Notes under the pieces: model-generated
What the model saw: the letters and a program-made list of their open reading frames with translations, nothing else
Told to the model about the DNA's origin: nothing
Databases searched by the model: none
Shown: positions 45,881-54,667 of the stretch, piece by piece
How the letters are laid out: every line of letters begins with the position of its first letter
How positions within the stretch are numbered: position 1 is the stretch's first letter
Source of the DNA: Enterobacter sp. CC120223-11
GTDB taxonomy: Bacteria > Pseudomonadota > Gammaproteobacteria > Enterobacterales > Enterobacteriaceae
Reading direction: 5' to 3'
NCBI RefSeq assembly: GCF_900215375.1
Contig: NZ_OBEF01000002.1
Span: 367,296 to 431,295 of the forward strand
DNA length: 64,000 bases
Made by a program: the position numbers and the translations under genes

Positions 45881-46960
45881 ATGAACAAAACTCTTCGCCA
45901 CGCCTTACTGGCCTGTGGTCTGGCTGTCTGTACGCTGGGTACGGCAATGGCCAGCGCAATACCGGTGCGTCTGGTCACAGTTGAGCAGACTTCCCACGCT
46001 GCGGAGCGACAGATCCCCGGTCGCATCGAGGCCATTCACACCGTGGCTATCCGTGCTCGTACCGAAGGCGTTATCGAAAAAATGCACTTCCGCGAAGGGC
46101 AATACGTCAACGCCGGTGACCTCATGTTCGAACTCGACAGCGCTTCTCAACGCGCCGCGTTGTCGCTTGCGCAGGCTGAGCAGAAAAGCGCAGAGGCGTC
46201 ATTGCGGCAGGCACAGCAGCTGCTGGCGCGCTACGAGAGTCTGAAGAACAGCCAGGCCATCAGCCGCAACGATGTGGACACCGCGCGGATGCAGCGAGAC
46301 GTGGCCGCCGCAGCGGTCGAGCAGGCAAAAGCCCGCGTGCAGACGCAGACCATCGCGCTCAGCTACACGCGTATCACTTCCCCGGTCACCGGGCGCGTCG
46401 GGCACACCAGCATGCATCAGGGCAGCCTGATTAACCCTGCCAGCGGCGTGCTGGTGGAGGTGGTTCAGCTCGATCCAGTGCGCATCGCCTTTGCGCTGGA
46501 TGAGCAAACCTTCTGGCAAAAAAGCGGGCAGCACGTGGACATCAGCGATCTGAAGGCCGCGTGGCTGCCGCAGATCCAGCTGAACGGTGAAAGGGCATCG
46601 GGCACGCTGACCTCCGTCGATAACCGCATCGATCCGCGTACCGCCAGCGTCACCCTGCGGGCGGAGTTTGCCAACCCGCAGCATCGCCTGCTGCCGGGCG
46701 GCAGCGTGGATATCTGGCTGCGCCCGCAGGAAGAACAGCCGACGCTAATGATCCCGGCCGCCGCCGTCATGCAGGATGCCAGCGGCTTTTTCGCCTGGGC
46801 TGTGGACGGTAACGGCCTGGCGCAGCAGAAGCGCCTGAAGCTCGGCGCTCAGCAGGGGCAACAGTTTACCGTGCTAGACGGGCTGACGTCGGGCGAGCGT
46901 ATCGTGACCGAAGGCGCGCAGCGTCTGCGTAACGGCGTTGCCGTTCAGCCGCTGAGCTAA
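45881..46960 (+). CDS. RND efflux periplasmic adaptor (membrane-fusion protein)
   Basis: The 359-aa protein has a signal peptide (cleavage near MASA, about residue 25) without a lipidation cysteine. It has the adaptor order beta-barrel, lipoyl, alpha-hairpin, lipoyl, barrel. RARTEGVIEKMHFREGQYVNAGD is the first lipoyl half, residues 90-150 are the coiled hairpin, and YTRITSPVTGRVG is the second half. It would connect the downstream RND pump to an outer-membrane channel; none is encoded here, so TolC or another factor is needed. GGAG precedes ATG 45881. The pump gene begins 9 bp after its stop. Confidence 0.9.
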   Translation: MNKTLRHALLACGLAVCTLGTAMASAIPVRLVTVEQTSHAAERQIPGRIEAIHTVAIRARTEGVIEKMHFREGQYVNAGDLMFELDSASQRAALSLAQAEQKSAEASLRQAQQLLARYESLKNSQAISRNDVDTARMQRDVAAAAVEQAKARVQTQTIALSYTRITSPVTGRVGHTSMHQGSLINPASGVLVEVVQLDPVRIAFALDEQTFWQKSGQHVDISDLKAAWLPQIQLNGERASGTLTSVDNRIDPRTASVTLRAEFANPQHRLLPGGSVDIWLRPQEEQPTLMIPAAAVMQDASGFFAWAVDGNGLAQQKRLKLGAQQGQQFTVLDGLTSGERIVTEGAQRLRNGVAVQPLS

Positions 46961-46969
46961 GGAGAGAGA

Positions 46970-49900
46970 ATGCTGACGTTCTTTATTCGTCGTCCGCGCT
47001 TTGCGATGGTCATCGCGCTGCTGCTGACTTTTGTTGGCGCCGTGGCCCTGAAGCTGCTGCCCGTGGAGCAATATCCGCAGATCACGCCGCCGGTCGTGAA
47101 CGTCAGCGCCAGCTGGCCTGGTGCCAGCGCGTCGGACGTGGCAGAAGCCATCGCCACGCCGCTGGAAACGCAGCTCAACGGCGTCGACCACATGCTGTAC
47201 ATGGAATCCACCAGCTCTGATGAGGGCACCTACAGCCTGAGCATCACCTTTGCGGCAGGCACCGATCCGGACCTCGCGGCGATCGACGTACAAAACCGCG
47301 TTTCGCAGGCGGTTGCGCAGCTCCCGGCTGAAGCACAGCAGAACGGCGTTCAGGTGCGTAAGCGCGCCACCAACCTGATGATGGGTGTCAGCCTTTACTC
47401 GCCGGAAAGCAGCCTGACGCCGCTGTTTGTCAGCAACTATGCCAGCACCCGCGTGCGTGAAGCGCTGGCGCGGCTGCCGGGCGTGGGTCAGGTGCAGATG
47501 TTTGGCGCGCGCGACTACAGCATGCGCATCTGGCTGCGGCCAGACCGCATGAACGCCCTGAACATCACCGCCGAAGACGTTTCCCAGGCGCTGCGTGAGC
47601 AGAATGTGCAGGGCGCAGCGGGGCAGGTCGGCACGCCGCCGGTGTTCAACGGGCAGCAGCAGACCCTGACGATTAACGGCCTGGGGCGACTCAATGAAGC
47701 CGACGAATTCAGTAACATCATTCTGCGCGCGGGCGAACAGGGCCAACTGGTACGCCTGGGCGACGTGGCGACCATTGAATTAGGTTCACGCAGCTACAGC
47801 TCCGGGGCGCAGCTCAACGGGCATGACTCTGCCTATCTTGGGATTTACCCCACGCCTTCGGCCAATGCGCTGGAGGTGGCAAAACGCGTTCGCGCTGAGC
47901 TGGAAACCCTTTCCTCGCGCTTTCCGAACGATCTCAAATATGAAGTGAAGTTCGATACCACCCGCTTCGTTGCAGCGACCATCGAAGAAATTGCCTTCTC
48001 CCTCGGCCTGACGATGCTGGCGGTCGTGGTCGTGGTATCTCTGTTCCTGCAAAGCTGGCGCGCCACCCTGATTGTCGCGCTGGCGATCCCGGTCTCTTTA
48101 ACGGGCACCTTTGCCATACTCTGGGGGCTTGGCTACAGCGCCAATACCCTGAGCCTGTTCGCGATCATTCTGGCGCTGACGATGGTCGTGGATGACGCCA
48201 TCGTGGTCGTCGAAAATGTTGAAAGCCTGATGGCAGAGGGGCTCGATCGTAAAACGGCCACGGCGAAAGCGCTGGGGCAAATCGCCGGCCCGGTTATCGC
48301 CACCACCCTGGTTCTGCTGGCGGTGTTTGTACCCGTCGCGCTCCTGCCGGGTATCGTCGGCGAGCTTTATCGTCAGTTTGCGGTGACGCTCTCCGCCGCC
48401 GTCACGCTTTCAAGCCTGGTGGCGCTGACCCTGACGCCTGCGCTCTGCGCGCTGCTGCTGCGTCCTCGTCCGCAGACGCCTGCGGCAATTTATCGCGCCT
48501 TTAACCGTGGGCTGGATGCCACGCGCAACGGCTATCAGTGCTGGGTTGAGAAACTGACCCGTCGTCCGTGGCTGGCGCTGCTGGCGACGGGGGCCGCCGC
48601 GCTGCTGGTGGCGTTCAGCTTCATGAACATGCCAAAAGGGTTCCTGCCGCAGGAGGATCAGGGCTACTTCTTCGCCAACGTCCAGCTGCCGGAAGCGGCT
48701 TCGCTGGAGCGCACTGAGGCCGTCATGAATCAGGCGCGTGAAATACTGCGCCGGGATCCGGCGGTGGCCGATGTGATTCAGGTTTCCGGATTTAACATCC
48801 TCAACGGCACCAGCGCGTCGAACGGCGGGTTTATGTCGGTGATGCTCAAAGACTGGCACCAGCGTGAGCCGCTGGATGCGGTCATGGGGGCGCTACAGCG
48901 TCAGCTGCTGACTCTGCCTGGGGCGACGATCATGACCTTTGCGCCGCCAACGCTGCCGGGCCTGGGCACGGCGTCCGGCTTCGACCTGCGTCTGCTGGCA
49001 CAGGAAGGGCAGTCGTCGGCGGAGCTTGAGCAGACGCTGCAAAAGATCCTGCGTGCGGCGAATCAGCATCCTCAGCTGAGCCGGGTGTTCAGCACCTGGA
49101 GCAGCACCGTGCCGCAACTTTCGCTTTCCGTTGACCGCGAGCGTGCGGCCCGCCTGGACGTGCCGGTATCGCGCATCTTCAGCACATTGCAAACCGCCTT
49201 TGGCGGCACGCGCGCGGGTGATTTCAGCATTAACAACCGCGTCTGGCATGTAGTCATGCAAAACGAAATGCAGTGGCGCGAGCGCGCTGAGCAAATCAGC
49301 GATCTCTACGTGCGCAGCAACGGCGGCGAGCGGGTGCGGCTTAGCAACCTGGTTACCATCACACCGACCGTGGGCGCGCCCTTCCTGCAACAGTACAACC
49401 AGTTCCCCTCTGTCGCGGTGAGCGGGTCTGCCGCTGAAGGCGCGAGCAGCCGCACGGCGATGGTGGCAATGGAGCAGATCCTCGCGACGAATCTGCCGCA
49501 GGGCTATGACTACGCCTGGAGCGGAATGAGCTGGCAGGAGCAGCAGACCGGCAATCAGGCCGTGTGGATCGTGCTGGCGGCGGTGGTGATGGCCTGGCTG
49601 TTCCTCGTGGCGCAGTATGAAAGCTGGACGCTGCCGGGCAGCGTGATGCTCTCCGTGCTGTTTGCCATCGGCGGCGCGTTGCTCTGGTTGTGGTTAGCCG
49701 GATACGCCAACGACGTGTACGTGCAGATTGGCCTGGTACTGCTGATAGCGCTGGCGGCGAAGAACGCGATTCTGATTGTCGAATTTGCCCGAACGCGGCG
49801 CGAGAGCGGGGCGTCCATTATCGAGGCCGCCTGTGAAGGTGCTTCCCGGCGTTTTCGCGCCGTGATGATGACTGCCGTCTCGTTTATTATCGGCGTGCTG

Positions 49901-50065
49901 CCAATGATGCTGGCGAGTGGCGCAGGGGCGCAGAGCCGGAAGATTATCGGCACTACGGTGTTCAGCGGCATGCTGGTGGCAACGGCTGTCGGGCTGGTGT
50001 TTATTCCCTCGCTGTATGTGTTGTTCCAGCGCCTGCGCGAGTGGGGGCACAAGCGGGCGGGCTAA
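46970..50065 (+). CDS. RND multidrug efflux pump (HAE1 family)
   Basis: The 1031-aa inner-membrane transporter starts with [20 protein letters not shown], with twelve helices and two large periplasmic loops. The proton-relay residues are present: the DD pair in [13 protein letters not shown] (TM4) and Lys in [15 protein letters not shown] (TM10). GFLPQEDQG is the standard porter motif. It exports drugs or other amphiphiles with the adaptor upstream. It is AcrB-like in plan but distinct in sequence, and I do not assign a known name. It overlaps the convergent ybdK by about 4 bp. No local regulator is present. Confidence 0.92.
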   Translation: MLTFFIRRPRFAMVIALLLTFVGAVALKLLPVEQYPQITPPVVNVSASWPGASASDVAEAIATPLETQLNGVDHMLYMESTSSDEGTYSLSITFAAGTDPDLAAIDVQNRVSQAVAQLPAEAQQNGVQVRKRATNLMMGVSLYSPESSLTPLFVSNYASTRVREALARLPGVGQVQMFGARDYSMRIWLRPDRMNALNITAEDVSQALREQNVQGAAGQVGTPPVFNGQQQTLTINGLGRLNEADEFSNIILRAGEQGQLVRLGDVATIELGSRSYSSGAQLNGHDSAYLGIYPTPSANALEVAKRVRAELETLSSRFPNDLKYEVKFDTTRFVAATIEEIAFSLGLTMLAVVVVVSLFLQSWRATLIVALAIPVSLTGTFAILWGLGYSANTLSLFAIILALTMVVDDAIVVVENVESLMAEGLDRKTATAKALGQIAGPVIATTLVLLAVFVPVALLPGIVGELYRQFAVTLSAAVTLSSLVALTLTPALCALLLRPRPQTPAAIYRAFNRGLDATRNGYQCWVEKLTRRPWLALLATGAAALLVAFSFMNMPKGFLPQEDQGYFFANVQLPEAASLERTEAVMNQAREILRRDPAVADVIQVSGFNILNGTSASNGGFMSVMLKDWHQREPLDAVMGALQRQLLTLPGATIMTFAPPTLPGLGTASGFDLRLLAQEGQSSAELEQTLQKILRAANQHPQLSRVFSTWSSTVPQLSLSVDRERAARLDVPVSRIFSTLQTAFGGTRAGDFSINNRVWHVVMQNEMQWRERAEQISDLYVRSNGGERVRLSNLVTITPTVGAPFLQQYNQFPSVAVSGSAAEGASSRTAMVAMEQILATNLPQGYDYAWSGMSWQEQQTGNQAVWIVLAAVVMAWLFLVAQYESWTLPGSVMLSVLFAIGGALLWLWLAGYANDVYVQIGLVLLIALAAKNAILIVEFARTRRESGASIIEAACEGASRRFRAVMMTAVSFIIGVLPMMLASGAGAQSRKIIGTTVFSGMLVATAVGLVFIPSLYVLFQRLREWGHKRAG

Positions 50066-51165
50066 GCCGCCCAAATCTCACAATGCTTTTCCACAAGGGC
50101 AATCAGCGAGCCGCCGGAGGCGATAAATTCCCGCATCCCGTCGGCTTCGCTGTGGCCCTGCTGAACCCGTCTTGCCAGCGCCTCTATAGCGCTAACGTCC
50201 CCCCAGGGTTCGATGGTTTCCAGCAGGCGCTGAACCTCTTCCCCAAGCGGGCGCTGCTCACCGGTTTGCACGTCCGTCAGCACGCCATCGAGGCCGTAGC
50301 GGCAGGCCTGGAAGCGGTTAAATTTATACAGCAGGTAGTCTTGCTCCTGATGCTTAAACGGCCTCTTTTCCAGCAGCCAGCAGGCGATAGCCTGAATCAA
50401 CCCGGCGATGTTTACCGCGCTCTCAAGCGTCAGCGGCGTGTCCATCACCCTGACTTCCACAGTGCCAAAATGCGGGCTGGGACGGATGTCCCAGTGTAAA
50501 TCCTTGATGCTGTCGATCATGCTGGTATAGCTGAGTCGACGAAACAGTCCTTCGAACCCTTGCCAGTTGGCTACCCACGGCATCGGGCCCATATCGGGAA
50601 AAGCGGAAAAGACGTTCAGGCGCGAAGTGGCAAATTTTGTGTCACTCCCCTGCAAATAAGGGGAGGCGGCGCTCAGCGCAATCAGGTGAGGCACATAGCG
50701 CGAGAGCCCGTGCAGCAGGTAAATGGCGTCATTGCCGCTGGTGCAGCCGACGTGAACGTGCTGCCCGAACACCGTCGCCTGCTGGATAAGGTAGCCGAAC
50801 TGCTCCAGCGTGCGCAGGTAGCGTTCGTTGTCGCACACTTCCTGACGTTGCCACTTCTGAAAGGGATGCGTCCCGCCGCCGCAAATTTGCACGTGCTGGC
50901 GCGAGGCGGCCTCTAGCACGGTCTGGCGAATAGCGGAAAGCTGGTGGCTTGCCTGATGGATGTCGTGACACACGCCGGTGGCTATCTCCAGCATGCTTTC
51001 GGTGATGTCATGCTTGATCTCTCCGCCAGCCAGTTTGCCGTCAATCTGTGCAATAAGCGCGGAAGAGTCCTGACTCAGATCGAACCCAGGCGGATTGACC
51101 ACCTGCATTTCAAGCTCAATGCCGAGAGTATAAGGATCCGAAACGTGAAAATCGGGAAGTGGCAT
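50062..51165 (-). CDS. ybdK: YbdK carboxylate-amine ligase (weak glutamate-cysteine ligase)
   Basis: The 367-aa protein is collinear with E. coli YbdK (372 aa): [52 protein letters not shown] and [15 protein letters not shown]. It belongs to the glutamate-cysteine ligase 2 family, whose E. coli member has weak gamma-glutamylcysteine synthetase activity in vitro; its true role is open. ATG 51165 matches the E. coli start (MPLPDFHV). A large inverted repeat lies 15 bp upstream. Confidence 0.93.
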   Translation of the reverse strand: MPLPDFHVSDPYTLGIELEMQVVNPPGFDLSQDSSALIAQIDGKLAGGEIKHDITESMLEIATGVCHDIHQASHQLSAIRQTVLEAASRQHVQICGGGTHPFQKWQRQEVCDNERYLRTLEQFGYLIQQATVFGQHVHVGCTSGNDAIYLLHGLSRYVPHLIALSAASPYLQGSDTKFATSRLNVFSAFPDMGPMPWVANWQGFEGLFRRLSYTSMIDSIKDLHWDIRPSPHFGTVEVRVMDTPLTLESAVNIAGLIQAIACWLLEKRPFKHQEQDYLLYKFNRFQACRYGLDGVLTDVQTGEQRPLGEEVQRLLETIEPWGDVSAIEALARRVQQGHSEADGMREFIASGGSLIALVEKHCEIWAA

Positions 51166-51179
51166 GGCAAGGTCCGGTA

Positions 51180-51214
51180 GCGGTTTTTTGTCAGTATAGG
51201 AGACAAAAAACCGC
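51180..51214. promoter_or_regulatory. Perfect 13-bp inverted repeat upstream of ybdK
   Basis: GCGGTTTTTTGTC (51180-51192) and GACAAAAAACCGC (51202-51214) flank AGTATAGGA. The element lies between the abgT-family stop (51255) and the ybdK start (51165). The symmetry suggests an operator or a transcript hairpin. A second stem, CAGGCCAC/GTGGCCTG, lies about 51221-51241. Confidence 0.6.
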
Positions 51215-51254
51215 ATTACCGTCAGGCCACAGGGCGTGGCCTGTTTAAGGAGAG

Positions 51255-52817
51255 TTACCCGGCAGACCAGGTGTAAGGTGCTGCCACGCCGAGCGGCATG
51301 CCCAGTCCCCACCAGGCCAGCAGGAACAGGCTCCAGCTGATGAAGAACGCAATGGAGTACGGCATCATCATCGACACCAGAGTACCCACACCCGCGCCTT
51401 TGGTGTAGCGCTGACAGTAGATGACGATTAGCGGGAAGAAGACCATCAGCGGAGTGATGATGTTGGTGCAGGAGTCACCGATGCGGAACGCCGCCTGAGT
51501 CAGCTCTGGCGAAATACCGACGGCCATCAGCATTGGCACCATGATTGGCGACAGCAGCGCCCATTTGGCGGATGCGGAACCGATAAGCAGGTTCACCACC
51601 GCGGTCAGGACAATCATGCCGATAATGGTGGCTTCACCCGGCAGCGCCATGGCTTTCAGTCCGTCGGCTCCCGCCAGCGCAATCAGCGTACCGATATTGG
51701 AATCGCTGAAGGCCTTAATGAACATGGCGCAGAAGAAGGCCATTACCATATAAGAGCCCATCTTGCTCATCGACTCGTTCATCGCGCCAATGACGTCTTT
51801 CCCGCTCTTGAAGGTGCCTGCACTCAGGCCAAAGACAATGCCGGGAATGATAAAGATCAGGAAAATCAGTGGCACAATAGACTTCATGATCGGCGCGCTG
51901 TAGGCCGTGAGCGAGCCTTCAGGGCTGCGCAGCATCGAGCCTTCCGGCCATGCGGCGGCGGCCAGCGCCACCAGGCTTAGGATCATCACCAGGCCCGCAC
52001 GGTTAAAGGCGCGGTTTTCTACTGCTGACACCTGCGACATGTCTTCATCATGCTTAAAATCGCCGTCGAGGGTCATTTTACTGACGCGCGGCTCCACGAT
52101 GCGCTCCGTCACCCACCAGCCTACCAGGGTTATCATGATTGACGAGCCGATACCGAAGAACAGGTTGCACAGGGTGTTGACGGTGTAGGTGTTGTCGAGC
52201 AGCTGCGCCGCGGCCTGGGTGAAGCCCTGCAACAGTGCGTCGTTGCCGGTTGGCACCATGTTGGCGGCGAATCCGCCTGAGACACCCGCGAACGCGGCGG
52301 CAATACCCACCAGCGGATGACGGCCTGCGGACATAAAGATAATGGCCCCGAGCGGGATCACCAACACGTAGCCGGCATCCGCCGCCACGTGGCTGAACAT
52401 CGCCACAAAAATCAGCATTGGCGTCAGCAGCTTCTTCGGCGTCACGCGCAGCATCTTTTTCAGCGCCACGTTAATAAATCCGGAGCTCTCCGCCACGCCC
52501 ACGCCGAGCATCGCCACCAGGACGATACCGAGCGGCGCAAAGCTAGTGAAGGTGGTAACCATATTGGCGAGCGTGTTGCTCAGCGCTTCGGCAGAGAGCA
52601 GGTTATTGACCTGCACGGTTTGCTGATTGACCGGGTTAACGATGTCGAACGACATTTGCGACAGCACGGCCGACAGGCCCATTACCGCGAGTAAAAAATA
52701 GAAAAAGATCAGTGCGGGTTCCGGCAGCCGGTTGCCCGCCTTCTCAATGGCGTTGAGGAACCCGCTCATCAGGCGACTTTCCTGCCCGTCCTTTTTTGTC
52801 CTTGTCAGTGTATTCAT
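51255..52817 (-). CDS. AbgT-family transporter (p-aminobenzoyl-glutamate transporter)
   Basis: The 520-aa inner-membrane protein has about 11-13 helices and AbgT family signatures: [12 protein letters not shown] near the N-terminus, [58 protein letters not shown] and [15 protein letters not shown]. Members import p-aminobenzoyl-glutamate or export sulfonamides and PABA. The abgAB hydrolase genes are not adjacent, so the physiological direction is uncertain. AAGGAGATCT precedes ATG 52817. Upstream, at about 52920-52940, a TGTGATCGCATTTGCA stretch resembles half of a CRP site. Confidence 0.9.
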   Translation of the reverse strand: MNTLTRTKKDGQESRLMSGFLNAIEKAGNRLPEPALIFFYFLLAVMGLSAVLSQMSFDIVNPVNQQTVQVNNLLSAEALSNTLANMVTTFTSFAPLGIVLVAMLGVGVAESSGFINVALKKMLRVTPKKLLTPMLIFVAMFSHVAADAGYVLVIPLGAIIFMSAGRHPLVGIAAAFAGVSGGFAANMVPTGNDALLQGFTQAAAQLLDNTYTVNTLCNLFFGIGSSIMITLVGWWVTERIVEPRVSKMTLDGDFKHDEDMSQVSAVENRAFNRAGLVMILSLVALAAAAWPEGSMLRSPEGSLTAYSAPIMKSIVPLIFLIFIIPGIVFGLSAGTFKSGKDVIGAMNESMSKMGSYMVMAFFCAMFIKAFSDSNIGTLIALAGADGLKAMALPGEATIIGMIVLTAVVNLLIGSASAKWALLSPIMVPMLMAVGISPELTQAAFRIGDSCTNIITPLMVFFPLIVIYCQRYTKGAGVGTLVSMMMPYSIAFFISWSLFLLAWWGLGMPLGVAAPYTWSAG

Positions 52818-53096
52818 AGATCTCCTTTCGACCGACTGAGTGTTTCATTTCTTTTCCGAATGTGTCGAAGGGATAATAGAGGGAATGCCAGCCTGAAACT
52901 ATCTATTTATGGTAATAAAAGCTGATTGTGATCGCATTTGCAGGGTGTTGTTCCGAGTCATTCGCTATTGCCTGGTTAATGATTCGGTTTATACGTTTGG
53001 TTTCGGAGTTCGCGGCTGTATCAGTGCCTGCGTTTTGCCGAAATGCAGCCGCTTGCATGGTATAACCTGAGTCAATCACATCAGCAGGAGCAGAGC

Positions 53097-53798
53097 GTGG
53101 CTGAGTTGAACGAATACGGGCAATGGGTGGGTGACCCGGTACCTGACTGGCATGGTGCCGGAGAACTTAAGCGGAAAATGCTGACGGGCCGAAGCTGTCG
53201 CCTGGAGCCAATAAATGCGGCGCAGCATTCGGCAGATTTATACGATGCCTTTGCGCTGGCTGAAGATGAACGGGACTGGACCTGGCTTGGCAGCGTGCGA
53301 CCGGTCTCCGTTGCGGCAACCGAACAATGGTTACAGGCCAAAGTCGATGACAGCGGTCTGGTGCCGTATGCGGTCATTGATGCACGCAGCGAACGCACGG
53401 TCGGCGTGGTGTGCCTGATGGCGATTGACCGCGCTAACGGCACGGTGGAAATCGGCCACGTTAGCTGGTCACTGCGGATGAAGCGTAGCGTGATGAGTAC
53501 CGAGGTGGTCTGGCTGCTGCTTCGGGAGGCTTTCGCCTGCGGCTACCGTCGCGTGGAGTGGAAATGTGATGCACTGAACGTGGCTTCGCGGCAGGCCGCC
53601 GAACGTATCGGTTTCACTTTCGAAGGGCGATTTCGGCAAAGAATGGTGCGCAAAGGCCGCAACCGGGACAGCGACTGGCTGTCGATTATCGACGGTGAAT
53701 GGCCAGCGATTGATGCCGCACTACAAAGTTGGCTCGCGCCGGAAAATTTTGATGCGCAAGGCCAGCAATTACGCAGGCTGGAGAGTTTTCGTCAGTAG
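53097..53798 (+). CDS. GNAT-family N-acetyltransferase (RimJ/RimL-like)
   Basis: The 233-aa protein has a GNAT fold: a substrate-side N-terminus with LTGRSCRLEPINAAQH, the central strand VGVVCLMAIDRANGTVEIGHVSW and the acetyl-CoA-binding part STEVVWLLLREAFACGYRRVEWKC. A C-terminal SRQAAERIGFTFEGRFRQRMVRKGR block is typical of the RimJ/RimL ribosomal-protein acetylase type. The substrate is unknown. GTG 53097 is chosen because AGGAG lies 6 bp upstream; the in-frame ATG at 53043 lacks one. Its 3' end overlaps the convergent entD by 30 bp. Confidence 0.85.
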   Translation: MAELNEYGQWVGDPVPDWHGAGELKRKMLTGRSCRLEPINAAQHSADLYDAFALAEDERDWTWLGSVRPVSVAATEQWLQAKVDDSGLVPYAVIDARSERTVGVVCLMAIDRANGTVEIGHVSWSLRMKRSVMSTEVVWLLLREAFACGYRRVEWKCDALNVASRQAAERIGFTFEGRFRQRMVRKGRNRDSDWLSIIDGEWPAIDAALQSWLAPENFDAQGQQLRRLESFRQ

Positions 53799-54431
53799 CG
53801 TGACAACATTCTGCCCGCGCTGAAGCCAGGCAAGCTGAAAGCGTTCGCCCGCAAGGGCGGGTGAGAAGGTGTCCGTGAGCTGCAATGAGATGCTCAGCGT
53901 ATCCAGCGTGACAACCTCCGCTGAGGCAAAGCCGGGCAGGCCGGTTGCCATAAAAGAGAAGGCTTTGAAGGCGCTTTCTTTTGCGCTAAAGGCCAGCGTC
54001 AATGCCAGTGGAAAAGGTAGGCCGCTGGCATTCAGCACCATTTGTTCTTCCGTCGTGACAATGCTCCCGACCACTTCGCCACACATCGCCTCACTAAAAC
54101 ACGTTTCCAAATCTACCCCGATGGGTTCCTGCGATACCACCGCCAGCGCGGAAGTGCCGCAGTGGCTGATGCTGCCGTAAAAACCGTCCGGCCACAGCGG
54201 CTGGCGGTTGTCGCCGATGCCAGGGATTTTGCGAATATTGTGCTGCTGCAACGCGTGAAAGGCGGCGAGTCGTCCGGCGAGATGCTCGGCTTTACGCTTC
54301 CTGCCCGCGTGGGCAAGTTTGTGGTGGTGCGGCAGCCAGAGAAGGTCGGCTTCGGTGAAGTTCTTTGGATCAAAATCTATCTGATGGAGGGTGTGAGCGG
54401 CGAGGGTGAAAGTGCTGTGGGTGGTTTTCAT
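53769..54431 (-). CDS. entD: Enterobactin phosphopantetheinyl transferase EntD
   Basis: The 220-aa Sfp-type enzyme transfers 4'-phosphopantetheine from CoA to the carrier serines of EntB and EntF. The family motifs are present: GSISHCGTSALAVVSQEPIGVDLE and FSAKESAFKAF, with metal ligands Asp and Glu. ATG 54431 (MKTTHSTF) is the likely start; an upstream extension would run into the repeat cluster. As in E. coli it lies downstream of fepA, but 236 bp of palindromic repeats separate them. It overlaps the convergent GNAT gene by 30 bp. Confidence 0.93.
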   Translation of the reverse strand: MKTTHSTFTLAAHTLHQIDFDPKNFTEADLLWLPHHHKLAHAGRKRKAEHLAGRLAAFHALQQHNIRKIPGIGDNRQPLWPDGFYGSISHCGTSALAVVSQEPIGVDLETCFSEAMCGEVVGSIVTTEEQMVLNASGLPFPLALTLAFSAKESAFKAFSFMATGLPGFASAEVVTLDTLSISLQLTDTFSPALAGERFQLAWLQRGQNVVTLLTKTLQPA

Positions 54432-54442
54432 GCCTGATGTCT

Positions 54443-54608
54443 CCCTCTCCCTGACCCTCTCCCAAAGGGAGAGGGAACTGTCAGGAGCAGGTTTTGCCGT
54501 TCTCCCTCTCCCGTAAGTCGAGTGAGGGCCAGTTTTTCTCCCTCTCCCGGAAATCAAGTGAGGGCTCGTTTTTCTCCCTCTCCCTGGGGAGAGGGCCGGG
54601 GAGAGGGC
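54443..54608. repeat. CCCTCTCCC/GGGAGAGGG palindromic repeat cluster (copy 2)
   Basis: The cluster has a head unit at 54443-54475, two degenerate units at about 54501-54568 and a tail at about 54571-54608 ending GGGAGAGGGCCGGGGAGAGG. Head and tail match copy 1 at 3799-3933 almost base for base. It fills the gap between fepA and entD. Confidence 0.85.
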
Positions 54609-54667
54609 GCGTGGAGGAACCTGATACGACGCATTCCCCTCTCCGCATGAAGAGGGGAAACTCAGGA

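Noticed and set aside
44433..45959. A 508-codon minus-strand frame across the P-type ATPase and adaptor start
   Set aside because: It crosses two well-supported genes on the opposite strand and has a His/Gln/Arg-rich composition with no family match.
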